64,000 bases of DNA from Sporothrix humicola (Eukaryota; Ascomycota; Sordariomycetes; Ophiostomatales; Ophiostomataceae). The DNA lies in assembly GCA_021396245.1 (NCBI GenBank), contig WNYE01000005.1, forward strand, positions 372,001 through 436,000, read 5' to 3'. Within the stretch, counting starts at the first letter, position 1; every line of letters starts with the position of its first letter. Shown in pieces: positions 21,601-32,779 of the stretch. The position numbers and the translations under genes are program-made. The notes beneath the pieces are model-generated. The model ran no database searches. It saw only the letters and a list, made by a program, of their open reading frames with translations, and was not told the origin of the DNA.

Positions 21601-21845
21601 GACAGTCGAGACAGCCCACAACACTGATTCCCTCATCGTTCTTCCTCTTCCTCACATCATCTCTATTTCCAGAAGCATTTCCAGAGCTTCCAGGTGCATT
21701 TGCATTATTTGCACTCGGCCCATGCCCCCAATTCGCAAATACACGCCCTGGTTCAGTTTGCTGACTCATATCTTTCAAGAGTCTCTTCTCTCTTGTCCAC
21801 CTCTGCTGTTCCAAATACATTTGCCTGTACGGAGTACATTTCGAG
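15668..21845. other. Gene-poor, more AT-rich 6.2-kb stretch
   Basis: No reading frame in these 6.2 kb resembles a known protein, and all are short. Base composition from about 16.2 to 20.7 kb is visibly more AT-rich than in the flanks, with many TATA/TACGTA-like steps. The nonamer TACGGAGTA (or its complement) occurs at 17004-17012, 18307-18315 and 20566-20574, and once more at 21828-21836. A 7-bp inverted repeat with a 3-nt loop lies at 16553-16569. Short purine/pyrimidine tracts appear from 18.8 kb on. The last 800 bases before 21845 are C/T-rich and probably belong to the kapC promoter and leader. Decayed repeat DNA or an extended regulatory region are both possible. Confidence 0.5.
16553..16569. 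repeat. Short perfect inverted repeat
   Basis: TATATAC and GTATATA flank a 3-nt GCC spacer. Its 11-base core ATACGCCGTAT recurs exactly at 17265-17275. Both copies lie in the gene-poor stretch. Confidence 0.6.
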
Positions 21846-24800
21846 ATGGCCAGGGGAGCCCGCGCAGAAAACATCCCGGCCGCGCCTAGTAATGGTAAGT
21901 AATAAGTCATCATCCAAATCATCATTCTGTTTCATTATGTCTTTCTTTTTGTTGTTATTTTGGTGTCTGTCGGCTCTATTTGTCGTCTCTTTCGCCTCGC
22001 ACTTACTTGCCCTTTTGTCCCGTTGTTATCCCCTATCCCCTTCGCCATTCGCACCTGCAGTCCGCCCGGCCCCTTCGCTCTTTCCCATCTTTCCCCATCG
22101 AGCCACACATGGGCATATGGCTGTTTCGGCGGCATTGCTACACAAATCAAAAAAGGCGAATGCAGGGCTTCGGGAGTCGACAAAGGGCGAGCAGGCCGCA
22201 GCTTTGTCATGTTTCGGCTTTCAATCTCTCTCCCTCTCTTCCTCTCCCAAGATACGAAAGTCTTGGCCCTTGGCTGCCACTACATCGCACGCACGCTCCC
22301 GCGCTTGATTCCATTATACCCTTGCACCTTGCCTTACAATTACACTGCAAACTACTCCCAAAAGGCACGATAGGCACAGGAAACAAAGGAATCTCGAAAA
22401 AGATACTTTGGAGACTACCAAAACCCGCCTAAACCCTTCGTCCGCCGTAGGACCATTCCCGCCTCCGAGCTGCCATTTTCATTCCCCATTTTATCAACTC
22501 TACCTAATTCGCCTTACCTAATTACACGCGGGCCCGGCGCTTTGCAGGTGTGCAAGCGTGTATTTTAGTCGCTGCTGAAGCTGTTGGAAGCATCCTTCAG
22601 AGTCTATTGATTTCACTGATTTGTGTATCTTGACAGAGTGATTCTGACTCGCTTTTGGTCTGGTCTCTTCTTTCTGCATGCTTCTTCACCCTTCCTACCT
22701 TGTTCGGCTTGCTACGCGCTCCTGCTGTGACTCGTCTGAAAAGTACATGTTTCGTCAGGAAGGCGCAACTCACAGCACACACACACACATCACTACGAAT
22801 GCGACTGTGTATTTTCCGTACCTGCCTCCTCTATTCTTTCCTCATCACTGCCCTTCTGTCCTTCCTGCACTTTCTGTTCTCTTTCCTCTCCAGTGTCTCA
22901 CTCTTCATTCCAACGGCCGCTTGCACACCCTGGCCCACCCGTCCCGGGATCTTCCCAAAAAATACAGTGCTCATCAACACTATGCGCGCGCGCTGGCACT
23001 AGTGCGATGACATCGCGCTACTCTTGGTTGCGGGTAGTTCTTGCCTCCACCGTGTTTAAAAGCACCCGCCCTTCCCCCTTCCATCTGTGATTACGAAATC
23101 CGCATACCTTACCTCATCTTCCCCCCCGTTTTCCCAACCTGCCAACTTACACCCGCTTTCCTTATACCGGCCTGTACCACACTGTCCCCATCGGCACCTT
23201 CCCTCCTCTTCCTGGCTCTCTTGACTCTCCAACTTCCCTCGCACTTTCCGAATTGCAGTTGCATTTTTAACTATTGTCTCCTCCGCTCCTAGATTCTTTT
23301 ACTCTTTGCTCTTTCCCCATTTAATCCACATTGCAACATCTCCAACTTTGTTGACTCAAGTCGCATTTGGAGCTTCATCTCCGTCGTTCATCCTCTCTGC
23401 ATCTCTGTCACGCATCTTGTTTTGTGCGACCCAACTTCCTCCCGCCAAACAAAACCTACCACCACGCACAGCACCTTACATACATACACCCTGCATATAT
23501 AAACACACCGCTTGCCGACATCACACCATTACTAACACACGCGTTCTCGTCGTTTTTCTGTCCTCGTCTTCCCATATAAACAGAAAACGTGCCAATCGCC
23601 TCGTCCACAACTTTTAACGATTTTGACGCCGAAGCCAGCCTCTTGGCTCTCCAGAAACACGTCGACGCAGCCGCAGCAAACGGTGGTGTCGCAAACCCAG
23701 CCGCCAAAATAGAGCAGGCATTTCCACAGCTTTCCCCGGAAGAACACGCCGCCAACAGCATCGCATACGCCGCCTCGGCCGCATTACTCGCAGCCCGCTC
23801 CGCAAACACTCAGACCCAGGCTCAGCCGCAACCGTACCCAGACTCGGAGGCTAAGATCCACCCCGAACTGAGGACGTCCTATTCTCCTTCTTACTCTACC
23901 AGCGCGCACACAAACACAAACACAAACGTCGCAATGTCGTCTGCCGCACCAGCCGTTGCCGCGGCGCCGGCCGCCTCGCCCCAGCAAGCACATGCCGTGC
24001 CTGCACCCCAGCCTCACACAGTCGCTGCGCCCGTGGCCCCACAACAGTCTGTCTCGCCTGCTGCATCCCAGGAACACTCCGAGGTGATTACCGATGGTCG
24101 CAAGGGACCCCGTCGGGAGCTTTCCACATCGAAGCGCGCCGCTCAAAACCGCGCCGCACAGGTATGTCCACAGCACTGGAATCAAATAAATAGTTGAGCC
24201 AGCAATTTGCTAACAATACGCAGAGAGCTTTCCGCCAGCGCAAAGAGGGCTACATCAAGAAACTCGAGCAGCAGGTCCACGACTACGGCGATATGGAGAA
24301 CCAGTTTAAGGCCACCCAGTCGGAAAACTACGCCCTGCGCGAGTACATCATCCACCTGCAGTCGCGCCTGCTCGACGCCAAGGCCGAGCTTCCGCAGCCG
24401 CCCGCCAACGTCAACCTCACTGCGCCCGGCATGCCGCCGCTGATTAGCATGGGGCAGCAGCCCCGCCACCAGCAGATGCACGTCCAGCCGCAGCAACAGT
24501 CCCCTCAGCCCCAGTACCAGGAGCAGCAACACGCAGCTCGCACCCCGTCCCCGGCACAGCATGCCGCTGCGGCGCCCGCGGCTGCCCAGGCCGTTGCTGC
24601 TGCTGCTGCCGCCGCTGCCGCCGCCGCTACCAACGAGGCTGTTTCGCCCCGCGAAAGTTCAGTGCCTTCGGACGGCAAGAACGACTCATCACTCGCTCGC
24701 GTCGCCCAGGCTGTTGCCCAGCTTGGTAACGCTGCCAACGGCGCTCCTGTGTCTGACCACAGCACCAGCAACGGCGTCACAAACGGCAACGGCGCGGCCG

Positions 24801-24898
24801 ACACAAAGCCTGACCCCGGAGTTGGCGAGCCCATGGACACGGAGGAGGAGGCTATCAGCCAAAAGGTGCACAAGCTGTCTGACCCTGCATCTTCGTAG
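21846..24898 (+). CDS. kapC: bZIP transcription factor, KapC/Yap-like
   Basis: Proposed exons: 21846-21894, 23584-24161 and 24224-24898, giving 433 aa. The second intron (24162-24223, GTATGT, TTGCTAACA, GCAG) is certain because it splits the basic region: SKRAAQNRAAQ | RAFRQRK (about 199-216). A leucine-zipper-like helix follows with LEQQV, MENQF, LREYIIHLQSRLL. This arrangement matches the fungal KapC proteins (Yap/AP-1-like nuclear regulators). Low-complexity Gln/Pro and poly-Ala tracts follow, then an acidic end (EPMDTEEEA). The first intron would be 1689 nt, unusually long for a fungus, but the phases match exactly (AAT G | AA AAC) and both sites are good. If it is wrong, translation could begin at ATG 23934. 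The DNA-binding part is firm; the N-terminus is a proposal. Confidence 0.85.
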
Positions 24899-25838
24899 GT
24901 GGAATATCGCAGGGCTGCCTACTAACGCCTTTCTCTCTTCTCTTCTTGTGCTCCTTTCTCTTTTCCGTGTTTCAATATCTTAGTACCCCTGTTCTCTGGG
25001 TTTCGATCCCACGTTACTCATCTGTAGTTGGGCGCGAAATTGTTTTTCTGCTGTTGTTTTATTCTTCTTTTCTCTGTTCTCTCCGGTTTCCTTTCATTTT
25101 TTAGGTTTTTGCTGTTTGTTTTCAAATGTCCCCCCGTCATTATCCTCCCCAGTGGGTGGGAAAGGAGAAAGGAGATGGGTCTTGTGTTTGTTTTGCAAAC
25201 TCTGGTGCCGAGGCGTTTACAAAACGGTCAATGTTTTCTCTACTTAGTTTTGCTCTCTGTTCTACTCTTTCTTTTTTTCCTCTTAACCCTTTATTACTCT
25301 TATTACTCATCTAAAATGTCTCCATGGGCACTGTCCCCTATTTTATTCATCCTTTTTTTTCAGTTTGTACGTGACTATTCGATCTATTGTCTTGTTGGTA
25401 ACTTAAACTTACCCTCACATCTCTCATAAATCTATTTTGCTATACACCGCTAAAATATTTATGAACATGACGTAGAATTTTATTTTATTTTATTTTTATC
25501 TTTTTTGTAAATTATTTACTTTGTGGATTTAATATTCCTGCAAAGTAAAAACATTCGTTTCGTTTTAATCCGAATACGATTGTATAAAGTACGAATGAAT
25601 GTTATTGATTTTATATAGCCGTCTTAATTCACGTCGCACAATATATATAGAGTATGAAAAATGAAAATCCATTACAGATATACCAGGTTGACCCCTCGTC
25701 ACGATAATACAGAATAAATCAACAAAAAACGCCTTGCTTCCCTTCTCCTATTTTAACCCTTCAACACCAGTTACACACGACAATGAATCCTCATCTCTTT
25801 CGTGCCCTTGATCGCACCTTTGGTTGCACCTCCGATTC
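24899..25838. other. Convergent 3' intergenic region, AT-rich
   Basis: This lies between the kapC and ARP5 stop codons. T-rich 3' UTR-like sequence runs to about 25430, then very AT-rich sequence (25430-25760) that includes repeated TTTTA units near 25480-25500. No gene was seen. Confidence 0.6.
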
Positions 25839-28267
25839 CTAGCCGGATGATGCAAATGCGTTTCCTTGGTCGTGTTCCTGGGGATGTTAGTACATGCTTA
25901 CTCTTTGAATGGTCGTAGATGTAAGTCTGACTCACCTTGATATACTCGGATCCCTTTTCTTGGTACTCCTCCCGAGTCACAGCAGCTTGCCGCCATGCTG
26001 ACGAGCCAGCCCACTCGGCCGCACCGCGCCATGCATCCGTCAGCGGGTCCTTGGCACGCCGCAGCTTCAGAGGCGCACCGGCCGGTAGCAGGGCCTGTAG
26101 ACCAGCGTGCAGCCGCTCGTCAAAGTTCTGGAAGAGCGTGAGGCCGCCCGTCAAAAACACGTCCCGCAAAAAGTCGTCACGGTCGATGCCCGCCAGACCC
26201 GTGAGGCGCTGCGTCAGAATGTCGCCCGCAATCTCAACGAGTCCGGCCTGGTCGATGCCGGCAATGGCGCTCGGCTGGAAAAGGACTTCGGGCACGCGGA
26301 TGCGCTCGACGTTCAGGTGGATCTGGTGGCGCTCGGCCGGGCTGTCTGGGTCAAAGGGCCGCGGGCCACGCTCGAAGGCGTGCAGCATCTTCTTGCTCCA
26401 GTCGTGTTGGGCCTCGCGCGTGTGCTCATAGGTAAAGTCTGGATCGTACTGCAGCAGCAGTTCCTCGAGACCCTTGAGCTGTACGTCTGGGTCCTCCTCG
26501 CGCTCCTCGTCGTCGCTGTCGTCGCGGTTGACGGCAATGTCGCGGTACACGCCCCAGTCGGCATCGTCGGCACCGAAATCGTCGTCGTCGCCGCCGCCAC
26601 CGCGCCGCCGCTTGCGGCCCGAGGCGCCACCACCCGACGGAGTGTCACTTGCGAGGTTGGCAATGTTCTTCATGCGAATGTACGACGCCAGGTTCTTGCG
26701 GTTGCCCATGTCCTTGGACAGGCGCTCGCGCTCCTTGATCTTGGCGAGCGCCTCGAGACGGGCGGTGCGCTTCTCCTCGAGCCAGTTCTCGAGGTCGTTG
26801 GTGCGCCGTTCCTCTTCGAGCCGTGCCTCTTCGGCCACTCGTGCCTTCTCGGCTTCCTTTTCGGCCTTGGCGCGTGCGCGTGCGTCGTGGTTCGACTTCA
26901 TCAGGCGTTGTTGGCGCTTCGCCTTAAGCTGGGCCTCGTCGAGCTGGTCGTCGGGGACTTCAAGCAGCGAGAAGTCGGGAGCTTCAGTCTCCTCATCTGG
27001 GTCCTGGCCGAGGTCCTTTTGCCGCGCGCGGCGGATGGCTTTTTCCAGCTCCTTGATCTGGCGCTCGAGGGCTGCCTCGTCCTTCACTTCGGCCTCGTCG
27101 AGCAGGCGTTTTGTTTCCTTCTTGGGGTTCTCGGCGATCTGGGTCTGGATGCTCTTGTAGTACTCGAGCTCCTGTTCCTTCTTGAGGAGCCGCTCGAGGC
27201 GCATCTTAACGGCCTGCTCCTGCAGCCGGCGGCCGCTCTCCTTTTTGCGCTCGGCGATCTTGGCGAGCTCCTCCTCGGTCTTTTGGATGACGATTTCCTC
27301 GGTGTATGGGAACTGCACGATGCGTTCCCGGTCCTCGAGGCCCGTCCAGTCCAGTATGCCGCGCAGCTCGTTGTCGTAGTCCTTGGAGATGTAGCAAAAG
27401 TCCTTGAGCCAGTACTCGGCCTGCGACTGGTGCAGCTTGAGGTTGTTGCTGAGGTAGTCGCGGTATTTGAGGCGCACGAGACGCAGCAGGTAGTCGGCAG
27501 CATGCGAGCCACCCCAATTTAAGCGGATGGCCTGGGACAGGACTGCTTTTGAGTTGTAGACGGGGATGACGTGCGTGGCGCTGTAGGACGACGAGACGAC
27601 GAGGCCGGTTTCGCCCTTGTTGTGGCGGTAGGAGAAAAGGGAGTCGATGCCGTAGGCGAGTGACGGGGCGCCGTAGCATTCAAAGACGATTTCAGTCATG
27701 GCTGGAGGGTTAGCAGGCGGTTCAGTAGCTGAAGAGTAGGGGTGGGAGAGACTCACTCTTTCGTGAGTAGGGAAAGTTAGCCACGGCCTCTGTGAGCACA
27801 ATAGGAACATCGACGGCACCGTCGGTGCTGCCGTTCAGACCCAGCTTGACGAACGTGTAGTCCAGAATGTGCTCCATCACGTCCCAGTTGGCCACAATGC
27901 CCGTCCCTGCCTCAAAGGCGTTTCTCATGTGACCGCGGGCGGCTGTGTCGGCGTAACAGTCGGACCCAACAAACGAAAACGTCTTGCCGAGCTTGCGGTC
28001 GCGGTATTTGGCCATTGTCGGCGGAATGATGAAGCGCGGGTCCTTTTCAAACGACCAGCCGGCGCGGACAGCTGACGAGCCATTGTCAATCACAATGGCC
28101 GCATCGCCGTCTGGGCGCTTCTTGGCCGCCTCGTAGCCGTCGGATCGTGGCTCGATAAAGTCTTCGAGGACATTGTCCTTGACCGGGTAGATGGTCGGCT
28201 CTGGCAGCAGCTTCCAGGCCTCGCGCCGTGGAATGGGCTCCACGACGTCAATGGCCATCGGCGCCAT
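25839..28267 (-). CDS. ARP5: Actin-related protein Arp5 (INO80 complex)
   Basis: Three exons on the minus strand: 27757-28267, 25936-27701 and a 39-nt last exon 25839-25877; 771 aa. Arp5 with Ies6 forms the module of the INO80 chromatin remodeller that couples ATP hydrolysis to nucleosome sliding. The actin fold begins with AIVIDNGSSAVRAGW and continues with the adenosine-side segments NWDVMEHILDY and TEAVANFP. A long charged, coiled-coil-rich insertion (roughly 290-520) interrupts the fold, as is typical of Arp5. The fold resumes with VPEVLFQPS, and LTGGLTLFQNFDERL supplies the second phosphate-binding region. The terminal exon gives EHDQGNAFASSG, which fits the usual Arp5 end. Introns 27702-27756 and 25878-25935 have standard signals, and the frame closes exactly. 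Confidence 0.95.
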
Positions 28268-30112
28268 GGTGAGGGATGGGAAGAGGATTCTGAGTTGGAG
28301 ATGGTATCGAGACTTGTTGATCGGTCAATTCGTCAACGAAGGGAGGCTGCTGCGGCCGAGGTCGTCAGATTCGTGCTGTTGGCTGAGATATTGGCGACAG
28401 CAGGGTCGGCGTGCAGCTTGAGCCGATTTCGTCGATCGCGTCTTCACCGTATGCGACGGCAGGGGTCAGGGCAGCAATTGCGGCTGTCGGTTTGGCTGGA
28501 CGGTGGGTTGAAGCTCGCAATTGTTTTTGCAAGTTTCGTGCCACGTCGAAAAATCGCGTTTTACCGTCACAACTGGCAGGTGCGAGACAGGATGTCTCGA
28601 TTATGGCCTCTCGACTCTTTCCTCATGGTTGAGGGAGACTGCCGAGCATTCGTCCCTGGCGCGAAAATGGGCGCCACAGTGTATTATGTAATGCGGCTAA
28701 CAAGCCACACTGATCATCAGCTTCGACCTCACAACGTCCTCACAACGACAGCTCCAATCATGCGGCTCTTGACCGTTTAAAACGATAAAAAAGCTTTGAA
28801 CCTCTTTTAAAAGGTATATAATATTGTATAAAATAAAGAAAAGCAAGCCTTGATGAATGTCTGTCAATTTGTGAGCTGTTCTGTTTTTGGCACGTGATTT
28901 TCTCACTCAACTTCAAACTACGAAACAATGATGCCCATCCGAGTCAAGCCATAAAGACGTTTCAGGATCTCGAATTGTTCCAGCAGTCAGATTACCCGCT
29001 TTGCCACTGGATGCGATGCTGCAGGTTGTGCAGACAGAGACAATCTGCAGCAGCTGGCCAGCCGTTCTGTCTCAACGCGTACTGCAGTGTTGACTTCTAC
29101 AGTGCAAATGATGTGTAAGCGGGGCTCGGCGGGGTAGCGGCATTCGATTTCGCGTGCACAGTGCTCAAACGCCTCAGTGCCGGAAAGAGCGACCCTGCTT
29201 TTCTGCTGTGCTTTCTTTTTCATCTAGATTTCGCGATGCGAGGAACTGCAGAACGCCTCAAAGCCTTACAACAAAGAGAGCACGCCTGCCTTAGTCACTG
29301 CCTTGCGCACGGCACAAATTGAAATAAACAAACAAACAGCTGGCTGTCGGCCTTAGGCAGACCACTCGAAGCTTGTCTTAGCCAGTCCGCCCAGCGTCGG
29401 GAGCTTGCTCTTTAGCGGGGCATGGGCTCGATAGGCTCTTTCCTCTTTCCACTTTGCCAGCTGCCTGGAGCTTTGGTTCTTGCCTTCCCTGACGTAAAAT
29501 GCAGTAATGCGAGCACCATCACAGGCCCTCCACCAGCCATACCCCTCTTTCGGCAGGCGCTTCCTGATTCTTCTGTAGTCGCTGTAGTTCGTGCTTTGCT
29601 GGGGCCTTGCCCACTAATAATCGCCAGCACCATGCCTTAATCCTTGCACCTGCACGTCCTATTTTCCCATCCCACTTCCCTCTCCCATTCATTTCTCCCC
29701 TTTCTCTACTCTTCTCTTCCTCCCTCCCTCTCTTCTGTTCCTATTTTCAAACGACCAAACGTCACACGTCTGTTTTGCCTTTTTATTACTTCTTTTCTTT
29801 TTCCTCTCTTTCCCCCCACGATCCCGCATTGCTCTGCTCCCCCGAACTGTACGTTTCCCGCATCTGCGCATCTCCAACATCATAGCATCTATTCAAACTC
29901 ATACTCCAAACCCCTCCATCTCTCCTTGAACTCTTTGACCGCCCTCCGACTGTCCCCTCCCGTACGACGCTGTGGTTTCCCTTCGAGCCGACTCAACCTC
30001 AACCTGTGACAGCTTTGTTGACTTTTACCTCTGCGAACAGATTCCCGGGACTCTCAACGCAACCAAAACAGCAACCAAACACCACAACCGATATCACACA
30101 CATTCACACACC
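28268..30112. promoter_or_regulatory. Divergent promoter region, ARP5 / profilin
   Basis: About 1.8 kb between two outward-facing genes. From 29640 to 30112 it is a strongly C/T-rich leader ending in ACACACCATG, as expected upstream of a highly expressed cytoskeletal gene. A TTTAGCGG motif lies at 29411-29418 and CACGTGA near 28890. No convincing reading frame or RNA gene was seen. Confidence 0.5.
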
Positions 30113-31010
30113 ATGTCTTGGCAAGGTCCGTACAGAATCGCCCCTGGTCTGGCCCGGTCCGTCCAGCCCCTAGGATCCATTTTGTTTGGATGGGATACCT
30201 CGTGTGAGGATAGAGATGGGACGGTTTGGCTGACTTTTGCGGTATAGGATACATCGACTCGAGGTAAATACCAGCTCTTCTGCTCCATCACTCTTCCCAT
30301 GCTGCTCCTGCACCTATCGTTATCACGGATCTACCGTCGCCAGCTATCCGACCCCGCGACGGCATAGGCCACATCGACCGAACGGCTCTTTTGGCTCCTA
30401 TGATTCTTTTAACCCGCCATATCGAATACTATGCCGAAGCGCTATCCGATCGTCTCGCGGGGTATATCGGCGACGGAATGCGGACTAGATACGAGATATC
30501 GACGGGGGAAACAGACAGGAAGGAATGACAAACTTGGCGGACCGGACTTTTTTATGCTAACACGTCTTGCATCACAGCCTGGTTGGTAGCGGTCACATCG
30601 ATGAGGCCGCCATCATCAGCGCTGCTGGCGACAGCGTCTGGGCTTCCTCGGCCAACTTCTCGGTACGCCCTGTCCCATGATCTCTATTCAGTTTGCCACG
30701 CTTTGCTAACACCCCACAGCTCAAGCCCGAGGAGATGAAGGCTATCGCTGCCATTTTCGACGCCAGCAACAAGGCCGCCGCCGACAAGGCCTATAGCGAA
30801 GGCCTCCACATTGCCGGCGAGAAATACGTTGCCACCATTGTCAGCGCCGAGGACAGCATTGCAATGATCCGCAAGGGCAAGACCGGCGTCGCCATTGCCA
30901 AGACGAAGCAGGCCATTGTTGTCGGCCACTACGGCGAGAACGCACAGGCAAGCAATGCGCGGGCAACGGTCGAGGCCCTGGCCGACTACCTCCGCAAGTC
31001 GGGGTACTAA
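30113..31010 (+). CDS. Profilin
   Basis: Four exons: 30113-30125 (13 nt), 30248-30263 (16 nt), 30578-30662 and 30720-31010, giving 134 aa. Profilin binds actin monomers, poly-proline of formins and PIP2, and feeds actin assembly at tips and septa. The sequence starts MSWQGYIDSSLVGSGHIDEAAI, the classic profilin N-terminal helix (Trp3 and Tyr6 line the poly-Pro groove), and ends with EALADYLRKSGY, the C-terminal helix. The middle has the GEKYVATIVSAEDSIAM and GKTGVAIAKT strands. The first intron has a non-standard GTCCGT donor; the other two are normal. The two tiny leading exons are required to build the N-terminal helix, and the phases agree throughout. Confidence 0.96.
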
Positions 31011-31904
31011 GCGGAAGGGGAGGTGGACGTTGTGTGACGGATGGAGAGGTGAGAGTGGCAGGATGAGGAAGAGCTGGGGAGTGGGCGCACATTGGACTGG
31101 CCGAAGGGCTTTGTTTAGTTGGATGAATCAGAATCAGATCGCCAGGTACATAAAATACGAAGCGACAAAGAGCCATAGTAAGATAGATTTGGTGTGGCAG
31201 ATTGCAGATTAAGGCGTCTTCTCTATGCGGCGCTGCAGACGAATGAACAATGATATCAACACTGGAGTGTATGCGACAATCTTGACTTAATATCACAGAC
31301 TTGGTTTCATTTCCCCATCATTTCATATTTTTGTTTGTAAAAGTAGGCTGATTGATTATGAAAGAATTATTTACTCCAAAAGCTCCCAATACAGAAATGA
31401 TGAAACTTGGGGACTGCCCTATATCGCCAAAAAAGCAAAAGACGAAGGGGTATTTGTTTTGTACACTGGTCTTAAGACCGCATCTTCCTTCATTCTCACC
31501 CCTTTCCATTGCCTTAACCCAACGCCGAATAAAGTTGTCCTCCATGTGCCGTATGAACCCCCCTTTGGATCCTGCCCATTGCCCCAACTGGGGAGTTCTA
31601 TATATTGTTGTGAATACGCGCCTTAATACAAGACGCCTTGTATACCAGAAAGAACAGAAAATGTGAAAAGCAATAAACCAGAAAGAGCGGGTGGTGGGCA
31701 GGCCCTATAACCGGCCGCCAGAACCCGCCCGTCCCTCCATCTTTCACAGCATCGGGAAAATCGGAAAATAACAATTGTCGGTATTGATCCTAGTCGCGAT
31801 TCAGGTCGAATTCGAGGTCGACTTTAGTAAAAGTGCCAGCTCTGATCCTTCGCCCAAGCTGCTTGTCGTCTTCGTTCCGACTTTGCTTTAACTTCGCCGC
31901 CCGC
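31011..31904. other. Convergent 3' intergenic region
   Basis: This lies between the stops of profilin and GOT1. Short frames only; none resembles a protein. It holds the two 3' UTRs. Confidence 0.6.
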
Positions 31905-32779
31905 TCAAACCGGCAGATCCGTGTTACGCCGGCCGATGCCTGCGCGGTCGACAGCAACGCCAATGTAGGGGCCAACGACGGGCGCGTTGCGCGCAAAAGC
32001 TGCAATTGTGCCGAGGAAGTCGCCAAACAAGATCATGATGCCGTACAGTTCGACACAGAAGCCGATGAGCGGCCAGCGTATCAGGATCAGCAGCAGGCCG
32101 CCAAAGAAGGCGGCCGTGCCCCGGGCCTTTTGCTTGCGCGCAAAGAAGAGAACGGTCTTGGCCGGGCCGATAAGAATGGTAAGACCGATGAGGAAGAGGA
32201 TCTGTCACGAGAGTTTGTTAGAAGGGGGAAGTGTCGTCGAGTTATATTTGCGCGCTGCGCTTCGGGTAGGTATTCGCTTACATTGCCCATGGCAAGCCTG
32301 GAGGAGAGAAAAAGGGTCAGTAAGGGATACAAATTGCGATAAAAGACGAAGCCGACTAGCACATAGGATACTCACATTGCCCGGTCGAAGAAGAGCATGA
32401 CACCGCCAAAGAGGAAGAGGCCACCTGGAGAGTATTAGAGGATGCGCGACGCTGGGGAACGGGGGAAGCTCGAGCAAGGAACTCGGCAGAACTGAGTTAT
32501 CGAAGAAGAGCTCGTTGGAGACATACCGCCTGAGCAGAAGGCCACTCCCACCTCTAGAAGTTGAAACGTTTGTTAGCATCATTCGTTTCTCGGTTTGATT
32601 AATCCATGCGACCATCGCGACAGCTCCCGGCGCAACGAGCTTTGCGACCGGCTCCGGGTAGAGCCCGATCGAGGTCGCGTGGTCGCAAAGCTTCGAGGCC
32701 AGGGGCTACAAGGGACGAAGACGAGGAAGAGGAGGAGGGTTTAAATGGGAAACGTACTCTGGGAGTCTGTTAACCACAT
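31905..32779 (-). CDS. GOT1: Got1 vesicle transport protein
   Basis: Five exons on the minus strand: 32758-32779, 32527-32553, 32376-32424, 32282-32297 (16 nt) and 31905-32201; 136 aa, the normal size. Got1 is a four-helix membrane protein of the Golgi/ER that assists fusion of ER-derived vesicles and COPII traffic. The N-terminus MWLTDSQKVGVAF is characteristic, followed by membrane segments GGLFLFGGVMLFF, LAMGNILFLIGLTILIG, FFGGLLLILIRWPLIGF and ELYGIMILFGDFLGTIAAF. The C-terminus RNAPVVGPYIGV is a family hallmark. All four introns have GT..AG ends and a recognisable branch site, and the phases close perfectly. A single-exon reading shows only the last part, so annotation pipelines could easily miss this gene. 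Confidence 0.95.

Noticed and set aside
24990..25015. GGGTTTCGATCCC resembling a tRNA T-arm
   Set aside because: No matching A-box or acceptor stem upstream; lies in the kapC 3' region.
26107..27522. 471-codon frame opposite ARP5
   Set aside because: Antisense shadow of the charged Arp5 insertion; Leu/Val-rich composition comes from Glu/Lys codons read in reverse.
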